DNA of 20,425 bases from Bacteroidales bacterium UBA6229. GTDB taxonomy: Bacteria > Bacteroidota > Bacteroidia > Bacteroidales > F082. Under the pieces are notes generated by a model. It did not search any database. It was given only the letters and a program-made list of their open reading frames with translations, and was not told where the DNA came from. Location of the stretch: assembly GCA_002440975.1 (NCBI GenBank), contig DJWN01000137.1:1-20425 (forward strand), written 5' to 3'. The position numbers and the translations under genes are program-made. Position 1 is the first letter of the stretch. Each line of letters starts with the position of its first letter. Below, one piece after another: positions 20,389 to 20,425 of this stretch.

Positions 20389-20425
20389 GTGATGAGACAA
20401 ATATTTTGTTAAATAATGTTCTAAG

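Larger units (their letters stand above)
19340..20425. mobile_element. REP-like hairpin array with resident RAYT-type transposase
   Basis: Type 2 hairpins start at 19346, 19526, 19702 and 20313. The first three are 180 and 176 bases apart; the transposase gene fills the longer last interval. Between consecutive type 2 hairpins lie two type 1 hairpins in opposite orientation separated by a short AT-rich linker (AAAATGATTTGTTG, AAAATTCTTTGTTG, AAATATTTTGTTAA). The right edge of the window cuts the next unit within its linker. No target-site duplication could be recognised. Confidence 0.75.

Overview
The window looks like chromosomal DNA of a member of the Bacteroidota. Several genes are preceded by the phylum's typical promoter (TTTG, about 20 bases, TAnnTTTG). 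Shine-Dalgarno sites are nearly absent, and the protein families are typical of the group: a Bacteroidota-type peptide transporter, a DUF4252 protein, an OmpP1/FadL-like porin, a short class II ProRS, a coiled-coil zinc-ribbon protein and a TonB-C-like protein. lpxK and lpxH imply a Gram-negative lipid A outer membrane. I cannot name the genus.

Layout. 1-1156: start of an exported protein, then a YhcC-type radical SAM protein, both on minus. 1157-3263: an AT-rich accessory stretch. It holds a hairpin-dense segment with its own promoter, a lipoprotein with a bacteriocin-like glycine-rich tail, a two-helix small membrane protein, a probably frameshifted membrane-protein gene and two strong terminators. 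3264-4904: POT-family peptide transporter (minus). 5163-6761: ECF sigma factor, membrane anti-sigma-like protein and DUF4252 protein in one operon. 6871-7583: HEPN/MNT toxin-antitoxin-like pair. 7641-9113: proS (minus). 9209-12331: a Tyr/Gly/Trp-rich lipoprotein and an OmpP1/FadL-like beta-barrel. 12381-15873: TPR protein, zinc-ribbon coiled-coil protein and NIF3-family protein (all minus). 16099-18714: lpxK, purine nucleoside phosphorylase and lpxH in a tight plus-strand operon. 18722-19186: TonB-C-like secreted protein. 19340-20425: a periodic array of two-hairpin REP-like units around an IS200-type tyrosine (RAYT-like) transposase gene.

How the genes relate. The housekeeping part is cell-envelope centred: two lipid A enzymes, a porin, lipoproteins and a peptide importer. 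The sigma/anti-sigma/DUF4252 trio is probably a small envelope or stress regulon. The accessory items are the lipoprotein plus small membrane protein, the HEPN/MNT pair and the REP/transposase array.

The most interesting points are: (1) the hairpin array, which alternates two hairpin types with a period near 178 bases, shows compensatory changes, and carries the transposase between two copies of one hairpin; (2) the glycine-zipper lipoprotein with a possible immunity partner; (3) the hairpin-rich promoter-led segment at 1352-1760; (4) a HEPN protein that lacks its catalytic histidine; (5) recent in-frame duplications in two envelope genes.
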